Source: Mxb001 sp044360385
GTDB lineage: Bacteria; Actinomycetota; Actinomycetes; S36-B12
DNA length: 64,000 bases
Direction of reading: 5' to 3'
Assembly: GCA_044360385.1 (NCBI GenBank)
Contig: JBIKKK010000001.1
Location: forward strand, 1-64,000
In this document: piece by piece, positions 51,994 through 60,895 of the stretch
Layout of the letters: every line of letters starts with the position of its first letter
Position numbering within the stretch: position 1 is the first letter of the stretch
Translations under genes and position numbers: made by a program
The notes under the pieces: generated by a model
The model's database searches: none
Told to the model about the DNA's origin: nothing
What the model saw: only the letters and a program-made list of their open reading frames with translations

Positions 51994-52832
51994 GAGTTGG
52001 CGGCGCGCTGGAGCCCGTGCGTATAGGCAGTAAGCCCCTCGAGTGCGGGGGCCAGCACCTCATCGGTGCCTCGCGTGACGTCGGGGGCGGCGAGCATCGT
52101 CGCCGAGGCTGCGATGAGGCGTTCGTACGTCGCGCACCCGGTGGCCAGTCGTTCGCGGACTTCGACGGCGGCGGAGGTTGCGGCTGCTTCAGCCTCGGTG
52201 CCTGCCATCTCGACGCGGATCCCGTGCAGCACGACCAGTCGGTCCACCAGGGCATGCAACTGCGGGGCAGCCTCGAGATCGGCGCGACGCAGGTCGGATG
52301 CGGCACCGGGGTGGAGTCGCTCGATAGCGGGGATCACCTGGGCGAGTTGGAGTCGTAGTGACGTGAGTCGCTGCGACTGCTCGGCGCCGATCGCATCGGG
52401 GGGCACGACCACGGGGGAGAGCGGCACGGCATCGACGCGGGGTGCGGGCGGGAGCTGCGCGCGCTTGCGCCTCGCCACCGCTGCGGTGATGCCCCCACCT
52501 GCGGCGAGTGCGATCCAGATCCATGCCGGTCCGTAGACCCCCGCTGCTGCCGTAGTGCTCTCGATGACGATGTCGAGCACGCCGAGCGTGCCTGCCACTC
52601 CCGCGACAGCCACGCCGCCGGTGATCTCGTTGTTGAGAGTCCTCTCGCGGCGCTGATGGCGCCGCAGGGCGCGCTGCTGCTCAGCGAGCTGCCGATCATG
52701 CTCGGCCCGCAGGGCCCGGGCCTGTGCACTGGGGCGCTGGGCCCTCGCCTGCTTCCACGCATCGACGACGTCCATGCCCCGGGCAATGCCCGCCTGCACG
52801 ACGCGGGCGAATTGGTCGCGGTCGCTGGCCAT
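51990..52832 (-). CDS. Two-TM membrane protein with long helical tails, unknown function
   Basis: 280 residues. A basic, coiled-coil-like amino part (ARGMDVVDAWKQARAQRPSA, then AEHDRQLAEQQRALRRHQRR), two membrane helices (about 70-90 and 97-117), a Pro-rich linker and a helical carboxyl domain of about 130 residues. I do not recognise the family; the plan recalls actinobacterial phage-shock-associated PspM proteins, but this is weak. Convergent with holB and divergent from the S33 peptidase. Confidence 0.6.
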   Translation of the reverse strand: MASDRDQFARVVQAGIARGMDVVDAWKQARAQRPSAQARALRAEHDRQLAEQQRALRRHQRRERTLNNEITGGVAVAGVAGTLGVLDIVIESTTAAAGVYGPAWIWIALAAGGGITAAVARRKRAQLPPAPRVDAVPLSPVVVPPDAIGAEQSQRLTSLRLQLAQVIPAIERLHPGAASDLRRADLEAAPQLHALVDRLVVLHGIRVEMAGTEAEAAATSAAVEVRERLATGCATYERLIAASATMLAAPDVTRGTDEVLAPALEGLTAYTHGLQRAANS

Positions 52833-52886
52833 GTACCCACGTTACGCCGCCCCCGCCCCGCATGGCATCCGCGCCCGGAGCGCACG

Positions 52887-52892
52887 TAGCCT
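52887..52892 (+). promoter_or_regulatory. -10 element of leaderless S33 peptidase gene
   Basis: TAGCCT ends six bases before the GTG at 52899. No ribosome binding site is visible. Confidence 0.5.
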
Positions 52893-52898
52893 CCCAGG

Positions 52899-54377
52899 GT
52901 GGGTGCGCTGGTGCGGGCGATGGGAGCGGTGTTGCTCACCGGGGCCCTCGCGGCCTGCAGCGCTCCGGCAGCATCTCCTTCCACCCCAGCCCCGACTCCG
53001 ACCCCGCCGACCCCGGACCTCGCGCGCTACTACGACCAGCAGTTGGTCTGGACCGACTGCGATGGCTTCGAGTGCGCGTCGCTCGAGGTCCCCGTCAACT
53101 ACGCCGACCCCGACGGGGGCACGCTCGCGATCGCGGTCCTGCGCAGTCCGTCGACGGGCGAGGCGCGCGGCGCGCTGGTGGTCAACCCGGGTGGTCCTGG
53201 CTCGAGCGGAGTCGACTATGCGCGCGCGGCAAGCGCCGTGGTCACCGACGAGGTGCGGGACGCTTTTGATGTCGTCGGATTCGACCCGCGAGGCGTCGGT
53301 GCGTCAGCGCCGGTCGACTGCGCGAGCGATGCCGAGTTCGACCGGCTGATCTCCGTCGATGGCACGCCCGACACTCCCGCCGAGGTGACCGAGTTGGAGC
53401 GTGCGAGCGCCATCCTCGAGTGCACTTCCCCGGTCGAGGGACTCCTCGAGCACATGTCGACCGCCGATGCGGCACGCGATCTCGATGTGCTGCGCACCGC
53501 GCTCGGCCAGGACCGCCTGGACTACCTGGGGGTGTCCTATGGCACGCATCTCGGCGCGACTTATGCCGCGCTCTTCCCCGATCGGGTCGGCCGGTTCGTC
53601 CTCGACGGGCCGCTGCCCGCGGATCTCGACGCGGAGGAACTCACCCTCGGCCAGGCCCTGGGATTCGAGGACGCGCTTGCCCGCTTCGTGGAGTACTGCG
53701 CGGACGCGGGCGGATGCCCGCTCGGTGATGACCCGGCGGCGGGACTGCTCCGATTGCGCGCACTGCTCGAAGATCTCGACGCTGCGCCGGCGCCCACGAG
53801 CGACCCCGAGCGGCCGCTCACGGAGGCGGCGGCGACCTACGCCATCCTCATGTCGCTCTATCGCGTCGACGACCGCCCGCGCCTGCTGGACGCACTCGCG
53901 TCGCTGGCTTCGGGAGACGGCACCCCGCTGCAGCTCATGCTCGACGAGCGCGTCGGCCGCCAGCCCGATGGCAGCTATCGCGACAACGCCTTCGACGCCT
54001 TCTACGCGATCTCATGCCGCGATCGCGAAGCCCCCACCGACTTCCCTGCCTCCGTCGAGCGACTGTCGGCGGCTGCGCCCGTGCTGGGCGAGTACCTCGC
54101 GTGGGGCAACCTGCCCTGCGCTGGTTCGGAGGTGGAGGAGCCACCGGTGCTGGCGAGCGCGGCTCCCGCGATGCTCGTCGTCGCCACGACGCATGATCCG
54201 GCGACGCCCTTCGCTTGGGCGGAGGTCCTCGTCGCGCAGCTCGGCGACGCGGTGCTTCTCGTGCGCGAGGGGGATGGCCACACCGCCTATCGCGAGGGAT
54301 CGGCGTGCATCGACGAGGCGGTCGATGCCTTCTTCCTCGACGGCACTCTGCCCGAGCCCGGCACCGTCTGCGACTAG
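52899..54377 (+). CDS. Secreted lipoprotein alpha/beta-hydrolase (S33 tripeptidyl-aminopeptidase-like)
   Basis: 492 residues. Lipoprotein signal with lipobox LTGALAAC (Cys20), then a Pro/Thr linker. Alpha/beta-hydrolase features: NPGGPGSSG oxyanion region near 88, FDPRGVGASAP, nucleophile in LGVSYGTHLG near 212, acid in TTHDPATPF near 435 and His in EGDGHTAY near 460, plus the TAP carboxyl domain with a Cys pair (SACIDE, GTVCD). This is the Streptomyces SlpD/E and mycobacterial CaeA-type family: exported peptidases or esterases. GTG start six bases after TAGCCT. Its stop overlaps the ltaE -10 element. Confidence 0.87.
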   Translation: MGALVRAMGAVLLTGALAACSAPAASPSTPAPTPTPPTPDLARYYDQQLVWTDCDGFECASLEVPVNYADPDGGTLAIAVLRSPSTGEARGALVVNPGGPGSSGVDYARAASAVVTDEVRDAFDVVGFDPRGVGASAPVDCASDAEFDRLISVDGTPDTPAEVTELERASAILECTSPVEGLLEHMSTADAARDLDVLRTALGQDRLDYLGVSYGTHLGATYAALFPDRVGRFVLDGPLPADLDAEELTLGQALGFEDALARFVEYCADAGGCPLGDDPAAGLLRLRALLEDLDAAPAPTSDPERPLTEAAATYAILMSLYRVDDRPRLLDALASLASGDGTPLQLMLDERVGRQPDGSYRDNAFDAFYAISCRDREAPTDFPASVERLSAAAPVLGEYLAWGNLPCAGSEVEEPPVLASAAPAMLVVATTHDPATPFAWAEVLVAQLGDAVLLVREGDGHTAYREGSACIDEAVDAFFLDGTLPEPGTVCD

Positions 54378-54380
54378 GGT
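54375..54380 (+). promoter_or_regulatory. -10 element of leaderless ltaE, overlapping the previous stop codon
   Basis: TAGGGT ends six bases before the ltaE ATG. Its first three bases are the TAG stop of the S33 peptidase gene. Confidence 0.55.
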
Positions 54381-54386
54381 CTGCCC

Positions 54387-55511
54387 ATGTCGTACGCCGC
54401 TCCCCAGGGCCCGCAGGCGCCCGCGATCGATGTGCGCTCCGATACGGTCACCCATCCGACGGTCGCAATGCGCACCGCGATGGCGGAGGCCCCGGTCGGC
54501 GACGATGTCTTCGGCGATGACCCCGCGATCCTGGCCCTCGAAGCGCGCGCGGCTGATCTGCTCGGCAAGGAGGCCGCGCTCTTTGTGCCCTCCGGGACCA
54601 TGGGCAATCTCGTCAGCCTCATGGCGCACGTGCCCCGTGGTGGCGAGATCATCGCCCCGGCGGAGTCACACGTCTTCAACGACGAGGCGGCCAACTACGC
54701 GGTTGTCGCGGGAGCCGGCATGCGGCCGATTGCCGAGACGTCCGACGGTGAGATGCCCATCGAAGCCGTCTTCGGCGCGATCCAGGACGCGGGTGACCCG
54801 CACTGCCCCATCACGAGCCTCGTCGTGGTGGAGAACTGCCACGCACACACGATGAGCCGCCCGATCGCACCGGATTACGTCGCGCGGCTGCGGGCGGCAC
54901 TTCCCTCGAGCCTGCCCATTCACATTGATGGCGCGCGGCTCTTCAACGCTGCCGTGGCACTGGATCTGCCCGTCGCCGAACTCGTGCGCGATGCGGACTC
55001 GGTGACCTTCTGCCTGAGCAAGGGCCTATCCGCACCCGTGGGCAGCGTGGTCGTCGGCTCGACCGACTTCATTTGGCGCGCACGTCGTGCGCGCAAGCTG
55101 CTCGGTGGCGGACTCCGCCAGGCGGGCATCCTGGCTGCTGCCGGCCTGGTCGCGCTTCAGGATGGCCCGGAGGGGACGGTGCAGCGTCTCGCGGAGGATC
55201 ACCGTCGCGCGAGGGTGCTTGCCGAGGGCCTCCGAGAGCAGGAGGGCATCGTCTCGCCCGGGCACCTCGCACAGCCCGATGGCACCCTTCTCGATCCCGA
55301 GCGCGTCACGACCAATTTCGTGCTCTTCGCGGTCACGGGAGGCGCGCAGCGGCGCACGGCGTACCTCACCGCTCTGCGCGAGCGGGGTGTCGGCATGGTC
55401 GCCTACCCCCACGGACAGGTGCGCGCGGTGACGCATCGCGGGATCGACGACACGGACATTGCATCGATCCTCGAGGCGAGTGCGCAGGCTCTGGCGGCGA
55501 CTAGACAGTGA
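54387..55511 (+). CDS. ltaE: Low-specificity L-threonine aldolase-type PLP enzyme
   Basis: 374 residues. Beta-eliminating lyase family: IDVRSDTVTHPT at the start, GDDVFGDDP, FVPSGTMGNLVSLMAH, IHIDGARLFNAAVAL, and the PLP lysine in FCLSKGLSAPVGSVVVG near 212. It cleaves threonine or allo-threonine to glycine and acetaldehyde. Leaderless start. Its end overlaps the convergent EamA gene by eleven bases. Confidence 0.92.
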   Translation: MSYAAPQGPQAPAIDVRSDTVTHPTVAMRTAMAEAPVGDDVFGDDPAILALEARAADLLGKEAALFVPSGTMGNLVSLMAHVPRGGEIIAPAESHVFNDEAANYAVVAGAGMRPIAETSDGEMPIEAVFGAIQDAGDPHCPITSLVVVENCHAHTMSRPIAPDYVARLRAALPSSLPIHIDGARLFNAAVALDLPVAELVRDADSVTFCLSKGLSAPVGSVVVGSTDFIWRARRARKLLGGGLRQAGILAAAGLVALQDGPEGTVQRLAEDHRRARVLAEGLREQEGIVSPGHLAQPDGTLLDPERVTTNFVLFAVTGGAQRRTAYLTALRERGVGMVAYPHGQVRAVTHRGIDDTDIASILEASAQALAATRQ

Positions 55512-56340
55512 GGGCGACGACGGCGCCGAGAGCGAGCGCGACGCCGGCCCACTGCACGGGAGATAGCCGCTCGTTGAGCAACCAGCGGGCTAGGAGGAGC
55601 GTGGCCGCGGGATAGAGCGAGCTAATGACGGCGACGATGACCAGTTCCGTGCGCTGCGCAGCCACCTGGAAGAGTCCGTTGGCCACTCCGTCGAGAGCAC
55701 CTGCGGCCAAGGCGAGTGCAAGGGGATATGGGGTCCACGATTGTCGGCCGTGGCGCACAAGGAGAACGACGGCCATCAGGAGTATCAGTCCACTCGCGAT
55801 CCAACGTCCGAGGGCCGACACCCAGATACCCGAGGTAGCAGGTGCGAGCCCGAGCCCGGTGAGGCAGAGCCCTAGGAACAGGCCCGCTGCCGCGGAGAGC
55901 AGCAGTGCACGCGACGTCACCTGGCGGTGAGGCCCAGGCTCGCGGCTGACGAAGATCACGGCCATGGCGGCGAGGACCATGCCCGCCACGATGAGCAGGG
56001 TCAGCGCCTCTCCACGAATGATTCCGGCAACGACGGGTACGGCCGCACTTCCCAACGCTGTAAGGGGGGACACGATGCCCATGGGTCCTAGAGCAAGCGC
56101 CGCGTAGAGGAGGAAGATTGCGGCGCCCCCTGTGACTCCGACGAAGACTGACCAGCCGATGACCGCGGGTTCCAACTGTCCCGGTACGACGGTGAGGGCC
56201 AATAGCGTGAGGAGGATCGCGCCTGCTGGGTAGGACAGCACCATCACTCGAAGAGGGCCGACCCGCCGGGCGGCTAGGCCCCCGATGAAGTCGGCGCACC
56301 CCCAGGCCAGCCCCGATCCGAGCGCCAGGAGCGCTCCCAT
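55501..56340 (-). CDS. EamA/DMT-family transporter
   Basis: 279 residues in ten hydrophobic helices, two EamA repeats (GLAWGCADFIGGLAARRVGP at the start; the second ends SLYPAATLLLARWLLNERLS). DMT exporters move amino acids, amines or metabolites. The ATG at 56340 is selected because GGAGGT lies six bases upstream; a much longer frame upstream crosses the AT-rich promoter region. Divergent from the glutamine-synthetase-like gene, so it may export an intermediate of that pathway; this is inferred only from position. Confidence 0.82.
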   Translation of the reverse strand: MGALLALGSGLAWGCADFIGGLAARRVGPLRVMVLSYPAGAILLTLLALTVVPGQLEPAVIGWSVFVGVTGGAAIFLLYAALALGPMGIVSPLTALGSAAVPVVAGIIRGEALTLLIVAGMVLAAMAVIFVSREPGPHRQVTSRALLLSAAAGLFLGLCLTGLGLAPATSGIWVSALGRWIASGLILLMAVVLLVRHGRQSWTPYPLALALAAGALDGVANGLFQVAAQRTELVIVAVISSLYPAATLLLARWLLNERLSPVQWAGVALALGAVVALTV

Positions 56341-56491
56341 GCCTGACCTCCGATCGGGCGATTTTTGCCGAGGACTTGCGCGGCGCTCACTGTGCCAGAC
56401 ATGCGGGCCCGAGGGGCCTGGGCTGTATTGGTAACTGCTCGCACTTCTGGTCGCCAGTGGTTCGATTTTCGTCTTTTTTTGAGATGTTTGG

Positions 56492-56511
56492 TCGAAATCC
56501 GGAAATTTCGA
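56492..56511. promoter_or_regulatory. Operator-like inverted repeat upstream of the GS-III gene
   Basis: TCGAAAT (56492-56498) and ATTTCGA (56505-56511) flank six bases in the markedly AT-rich 232-base region between the EamA and GS-III genes. The size and symmetry fit a regulator-binding site; the Lrp/AsnC protein encoded at 60896 is the obvious candidate. Confidence 0.45.
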
Positions 56512-56533
56512 GATCCATGGCTCTAGATTTCGT

Positions 56534-56564
56534 CTCCAATCGACCGACCTTGGACGAATTGGAG
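56534..56564 (+). promoter_or_regulatory. Hairpin that can cover the GS-III ribosome binding site
   Basis: CTCCAAT (56534-56540) pairs with ATTGGAG (56558-56564). The GGAG at 56561-56564 is the Shine-Dalgarno sequence for the ATG at 56573, so the stem would hide it. Confidence 0.4.
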
Positions 56565-56572
56565 CAGCACGC

Positions 56573-57910
56573 ATGACACCGGAGGAATTGCGGGACGACC
56601 TCATCACACGGGGCGTGAAGTACGTCTTCGGCTTTTACGTGGACGTCCTCGGGGTCCCGAAGAGCAAGTGCGTCCCTGTCGAGTTCCTGCCTTCTATGGC
56701 GAAAGGCTCGGAGCTCTACACGGTGGGGGCGCTTGAGGGGATGGGCGACCTCGGCCCCCACGAGGACGAGTGTGCGGGCTTCCCCGAACTCGATCGCGTG
56801 GTCGTGCTTCCGTGGCAGCCAGAGTTCGCCGTGATCCCAACCCTCCTCCACCTGAACGGCGTGCCGTACCCCATGGAAGGTCGCAACTTCCTCACTGCTC
56901 AGGTGGCGAAGGCGCGGGAGATGGGATTCATTGCCAACGTTGGCATCGAGCCGGAGTTCTACGTCATTCGCGAGCAAGAAGGCCGCTGGGTTCCACTGGT
57001 TTCGGATGATGTGCTCAACACACCGACCCGCGGATACGACCTAGAGGCAACCGTCCAGGCCTCGGCGTTCCTGACGCCGATGGCCGAGCACATGAAGGAG
57101 CTGGGTTGGGGTCTCTACTCCTTCGACCATGAAGGTGGTGATGGCCAGTACGAATTCAACTTCCATTACGCCGACGCGATCACCATGGCTGATCGGATGG
57201 TGCTCTTTCGCCTCATGGCGAAGCATTGCGCGCGGGAAGTGGGCTGCATCGCCACGTTCATGCCCAAGCCATTCCAGGATGACTTTGGCTCCGCATCCCA
57301 CATCAATATCAGCATCGCGGATGCGGAAACCGGAGAGAATCTTTTTGAGGCGCCTGATGGAACCTACAGCGAGCTCTCGCGCCACTTCGTAGCCGGCGTA
57401 CTTGAGCACGCAGGCGCCATCATGGCCCTGACTTCCCCTCTCGTGAACTCATACAAGCGATTCACCAGCAAGGGCTATATGGACGAGATTTCTTGGGCTC
57501 CTGTCTACCGGGCCTGGGGTGAGAACAATCGCACGCTGATGTGCCGGATGCCGGTAAACCGGCACTGCCTCGAGGTGCGCACTGCAGATGCAGCAGTGAA
57601 CTACCACCTCGGCATCGGCATCGTCCTTGCGGCGGGTCTCGATGGGATCCAGCGAAAGCTGGACCCGGGAGCCCCCCTCAACTACGACATGTACAAGGCC
57701 ACGAAGGAGCAGCTCGCCGCAGCGGGAGACATCTCGTTGCCCACCACCCTGGGCGATGCCCTGAATGAGCTCGAGGCGGATGACCTGGCCCGAGAGGTGA
57801 TGGGAGACGCCTTCCACAGCGCCTATCTCGACTACAAGCGCAGGGAAGTCGCGGAGTTCAACTCGGTCGTCACCAACTGGGAGATCGACAGGTATCTGCA
57901 GCAGAACTAG
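56573..57910 (+). CDS. Type III-like glutamine synthetase / gamma-glutamylamide ligase (GlnT/GmaS group)
   Basis: 445 residues. GS catalytic features: NVGIEPEFYVI (metal glutamates) near 128, DGQYEFNFHYADA near 192, CIATFMPKPF, SASHINISIAD (His of the nucleotide site) near 243, NSYKRF near 300 and WGENNRTLMCRMP near 325. There is no adenylylation-loop match like GlnA. This group contains type III-annotated glutamate-ammonia ligases and gamma-glutamylmethylamide synthetase, which attach glutamate to ammonia or small amines. Beside an APC permease and DUF1116 gene, an amine-specific ligase is likelier than general nitrogen assimilation. Possible operator and RBS hairpin lie upstream. Confidence 0.85.
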   Translation: MTPEELRDDLITRGVKYVFGFYVDVLGVPKSKCVPVEFLPSMAKGSELYTVGALEGMGDLGPHEDECAGFPELDRVVVLPWQPEFAVIPTLLHLNGVPYPMEGRNFLTAQVAKAREMGFIANVGIEPEFYVIREQEGRWVPLVSDDVLNTPTRGYDLEATVQASAFLTPMAEHMKELGWGLYSFDHEGGDGQYEFNFHYADAITMADRMVLFRLMAKHCAREVGCIATFMPKPFQDDFGSASHINISIADAETGENLFEAPDGTYSELSRHFVAGVLEHAGAIMALTSPLVNSYKRFTSKGYMDEISWAPVYRAWGENNRTLMCRMPVNRHCLEVRTADAAVNYHLGIGIVLAAGLDGIQRKLDPGAPLNYDMYKATKEQLAAAGDISLPTTLGDALNELEADDLAREVMGDAFHSAYLDYKRREVAEFNSVVTNWEIDRYLQQN

Positions 57911-57963
57911 CGGACCGTAGCCGCTGCGCGAGCACGGCAGCAAGAAGGATAGGAGCAGGTCAC

Positions 57964-59256
57964 GTGAATGAATTGGCTCTCTCCTCTGATGCCGACGCGC
58001 GTCGTGCACTCGCCAATGCGCTGACGGTGAGCCGCATGCTGGAGGCACGGCCGATGCTCGTGGATGTCGCGCGAGCAGAGGATGTGGTGCCCGGCGTGAC
58101 GGCGAGCACCATCCTGACGTCGGGGGCTCCACTCGGCTGGGAGAGCTACCAGGGTGGCCAGCGGCGCTCGGTCCTCAACGCTGCCCTCTTCGAGGGTCTC
58201 GCCCAGGATCATGAAGAGGCCGATCGCCTCATCCTCGAGGGCGCGATCACTGTTGGCACGACCCAGGCGCACGGATGCATCGGCTCTGTGGCCGGCATCT
58301 ACACGGCGTCAATGCCCGTCCTCGTCGTGGAGGATGCCACGTTCGGGGGCCGCGCCTACTGCAATCTGTATGAAGGCAAGAGCCCCATGCGGCTCAACTA
58401 CGGGGCCTACGGAGAGACGGTCATCGAGTCCCTGCGCTGGCTCGAGTCCGTCATGGGCCCGGTTCTCGCCGAGGTGCTTCGGCGTACTGGACCGATCGAC
58501 TTGAAGTCGATCATGGCGCGCGCCCTTCGAATGGGTGACGAGCTCCATAGCCGGAACACGGCGGCAACGATGCTCTTCGATCGCACGATTCGCGACGTGC
58601 TCACCGAGATGGTGTTCGACGGTTCGATGCCTCAGGCGCGCCACGTCATCGAATTCCTGGAGGAGAATGACTACACCTTCCTGCGCATGGGAATGGCGGC
58701 TGCGAAGTGCACCGCAGACGCCGCTCATGGGATTGAGCGCAGCAGCGTGGTCACCGGCATCGTCATCGATTGTCTTGGCCTGTCTATTCGTGTGAGTGGT
58801 CTGGGAGACCAATGGTTCACGGGGGCTCATCCCACTCTGGAGGGCCGGTTCTTCGACGGCTTCGGGCCTGACGATGCGGAGTGGATCGGCGGAGAGAGTT
58901 GTTTCACCGAGGTTGTGGGCCTAGGCGGATTCGCGCAGGCCTGCGCGCCGACGCTTCAGGCCTACCAAGGGGGCGACTACGCCGCGATGCTCCGCGCAAA
59001 CGAGGAGATGTATCGCATCACCGTGGCAGAGCATGACGAGTTCCTGCTCCCTCCCTTCTCCTTCCGGGGATCGCCGGTGGGCATTGATGTCGAGCTCGTC
59101 ATCCGCGAGGGACTCACTCCCGCTATCGATGGCGGTCTCGCGGGCAAGACCGGGGGGCAAATCGGGGCAGGGGTGCTTCGCCCGCACCTGGACTGCTTCG
59201 AGCTAGCACGAGGGGCGTACGTGGCCGCGTATGACCCGCAGCACGGTGGCCAGTGA
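57964..59256 (+). CDS. DUF1116 protein (YlbE/YahG family)
   Basis: 430 residues. The sequence fits DUF1116: GAPLGWESYQGGQRRSVLNA, GAITVGTTQAHGCIGSVAG, GELHSRNTAA-like DELHSRNTAATMLF, and GSPVGIDVELVIREGLTPAI near the end with a closing AGKTGGQIGAGVLR. In E. coli, YlbE (AllG) works with FdrA and YlbF as oxamate carbamoyltransferase in allantoin breakdown, as I recall. Neither an FdrA nor a DUF2877 gene lies in the window, so the protein acts alone or with distant partners. AGGAG eight bases before the GTG; 53 bases after the GS-III gene, so cotranscription is likely. Confidence 0.85.
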   Translation: MNELALSSDADARRALANALTVSRMLEARPMLVDVARAEDVVPGVTASTILTSGAPLGWESYQGGQRRSVLNAALFEGLAQDHEEADRLILEGAITVGTTQAHGCIGSVAGIYTASMPVLVVEDATFGGRAYCNLYEGKSPMRLNYGAYGETVIESLRWLESVMGPVLAEVLRRTGPIDLKSIMARALRMGDELHSRNTAATMLFDRTIRDVLTEMVFDGSMPQARHVIEFLEENDYTFLRMGMAAAKCTADAAHGIERSSVVTGIVIDCLGLSIRVSGLGDQWFTGAHPTLEGRFFDGFGPDDAEWIGGESCFTEVVGLGGFAQACAPTLQAYQGGDYAAMLRANEEMYRITVAEHDEFLLPPFSFRGSPVGIDVELVIREGLTPAIDGGLAGKTGGQIGAGVLRPHLDCFELARGAYVAAYDPQHGGQ

Positions 59257-59298
59257 GACTCGATCTCACGGGCCCTGAAGCCTCAGATAGGAGGTGCC

Positions 59299-60759
59299 AT
59301 GTCCGATAGTCAGTCAGGAACGAGTACGCCGGAGGCGTCCGGCAGCGCACGCATCACGGGCAACATGGGCCCACTCGAGATCGCCTTCTTCACCATCGCG
59401 GCCGCAGGCCCGCTTCTCGTGGTGGCGGGCTTCCTGCCGGTCGCGTTCATGATCGGAGGTCCCGGTGCGGTCGGGGCTCAAGTCATTGCTGGACTTGTGC
59501 TTGTCCTCTTCTCCGTGGGCCTCACGCGCATGGCGCTGCGCATCACCAATTCGGGCGCCTTTTACGCCTACATCGGCCGCGGACTCGGGCGTCCCATGGG
59601 AGGCGGCGCGGCTTTCCTTGCCATGGTCGCTTACGCCGTCATCGTTATTGGGCAGTTTGGCGCGATCGGAGCCTTCACCCAGGTCCTATTTGCGAGCCTT
59701 TGGGGAGTCGACATCCCCTGGATCGTCTTTTCCCTCATCGCGCTGGCCATCGTCGCTTTCTTGGGCTACCGCCAGATCTCCCTGAGCGCGAAGGTCTTGG
59801 GCGTAGCTCTCCTCACCGAGGCCGGTGTGCTCCTCGTCCTCGCCGTCCCCGTCCTGCTCCAGGGCGGTGCTGAAGGCTATGACTTCAGCGGCTTCTCGCC
59901 CACGACAGTTTTTGCGGGTGCGGGTGCGGGTGCGATGTTCGCCATCGCGTTCGGCGCCTTCATTGGCTTTGAGTCCACAGCCATCTACTCCGAAGAGGCA
60001 AAGAACCCCAAGCGCACCCTGCCTCGCGCGATCTACCTTGCCGTGGGGTTCCTCACCGTCTTCTACGGCTTCATGGCCTGGGTTCTGGTGACCGCCTACG
60101 GCAGTTCGGCCATCCAGGAAGCAGCCCTGGCCGATCCTGTGGGCCTCGTCTTCGCGGCCATGGAACAGTACGTGGGCTACCCGGCCGTCGTGGTCACCGA
60201 GGTTCTCCTGGTGACCAGCTCCTTCGCGTCCGTGCTGGCGTTTCACAACACAGCGAGCCGCTACATGTTTGCGCTGGGCCGGGAGCGACTGCTTCCGGCC
60301 GGGCTGGCCAAGGTCAACCCGAAGTACGGATCGCCCTATGTTGCGAGCCAGGTGATGGTTGCCATCGCACTTGTGCTCACGGTGGTCTTCTATTTCATCG
60401 GCGCCGACCCTTACCTTCAGGTTTTCCTGCTCGGCGTCGCCCCCGGTGTGATCGCGATTGTGGTCCTGCAAGCGCTGTGCTCGGTGGCGATCGTCGCCTA
60501 CTTCGCGCGCAACCGCGACAGCAACCTGACCGTGTGGAGCACGATCGTCGCGCCCGCGGTCAGCGCCGTGCTGCTCACCATCGCGTGCTACCTCATCATG
60601 ACGAACTTCGACTACTTCACAGGCAGGACGGACTGGGTCAACTGGGCGCTGCTCGCCATCCTTCCCGTGGTCTTCGTCATCGGTGTCGTGCGCACTTTGA
60701 TCATGCGTGCGTCTCACCCGGCGGAGTACGCCGTGCTCACCGAAACCAAGGTCTACTGA
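59299..60759 (+). CDS. APC-superfamily amino acid/amine permease
   Basis: 486 residues, twelve membrane helices. APC features: NMGPLEIAFFTIAAAGPLLV in helix 1, RITNSGAFYAYIGRGLGRP in helices 2-3, FGAFIGFESTAIYSEEAKNP in helix 6, and LAFHNTASRYMFALGRERLL around helix 8. Strong AGGAGG before the ATG. It likely imports the amine or amino acid handled by the GS-III and DUF1116 proteins. An 18-bp hairpin ends the transcript. Confidence 0.88.
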   Translation: MSDSQSGTSTPEASGSARITGNMGPLEIAFFTIAAAGPLLVVAGFLPVAFMIGGPGAVGAQVIAGLVLVLFSVGLTRMALRITNSGAFYAYIGRGLGRPMGGGAAFLAMVAYAVIVIGQFGAIGAFTQVLFASLWGVDIPWIVFSLIALAIVAFLGYRQISLSAKVLGVALLTEAGVLLVLAVPVLLQGGAEGYDFSGFSPTTVFAGAGAGAMFAIAFGAFIGFESTAIYSEEAKNPKRTLPRAIYLAVGFLTVFYGFMAWVLVTAYGSSAIQEAALADPVGLVFAAMEQYVGYPAVVVTEVLLVTSSFASVLAFHNTASRYMFALGRERLLPAGLAKVNPKYGSPYVASQVMVAIALVLTVVFYFIGADPYLQVFLLGVAPGVIAIVVLQALCSVAIVAYFARNRDSNLTVWSTIVAPAVSAVLLTIACYLIMTNFDYFTGRTDWVNWALLAILPVVFVIGVVRTLIMRASHPAEYAVLTETKVY

Positions 60760-60765
60760 GGTGAC

Positions 60766-60818
60766 CCCAGGTCCTGCCGATCCGGCCCCCCCGCCTGATC
60801 GGATCGGCAGGACCTGGG
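60766..60818. terminator. 18-bp hairpin after the APC gene
   Basis: Perfect 18-base arms at 60766-60783 (CCCAGGTCCTGCCGATCC) and 60801-60818 with a 17-base loop. It closes the GS-III-DUF1116-APC unit before the regulator gene. Confidence 0.8.
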
Positions 60819-60895
60819 CGCACGGACCTGACGACGTGACTGACTACGATGACTCCGTGCTGTCCAGGAGACGCGCGCCCCAGGAGGGTCAGCGC

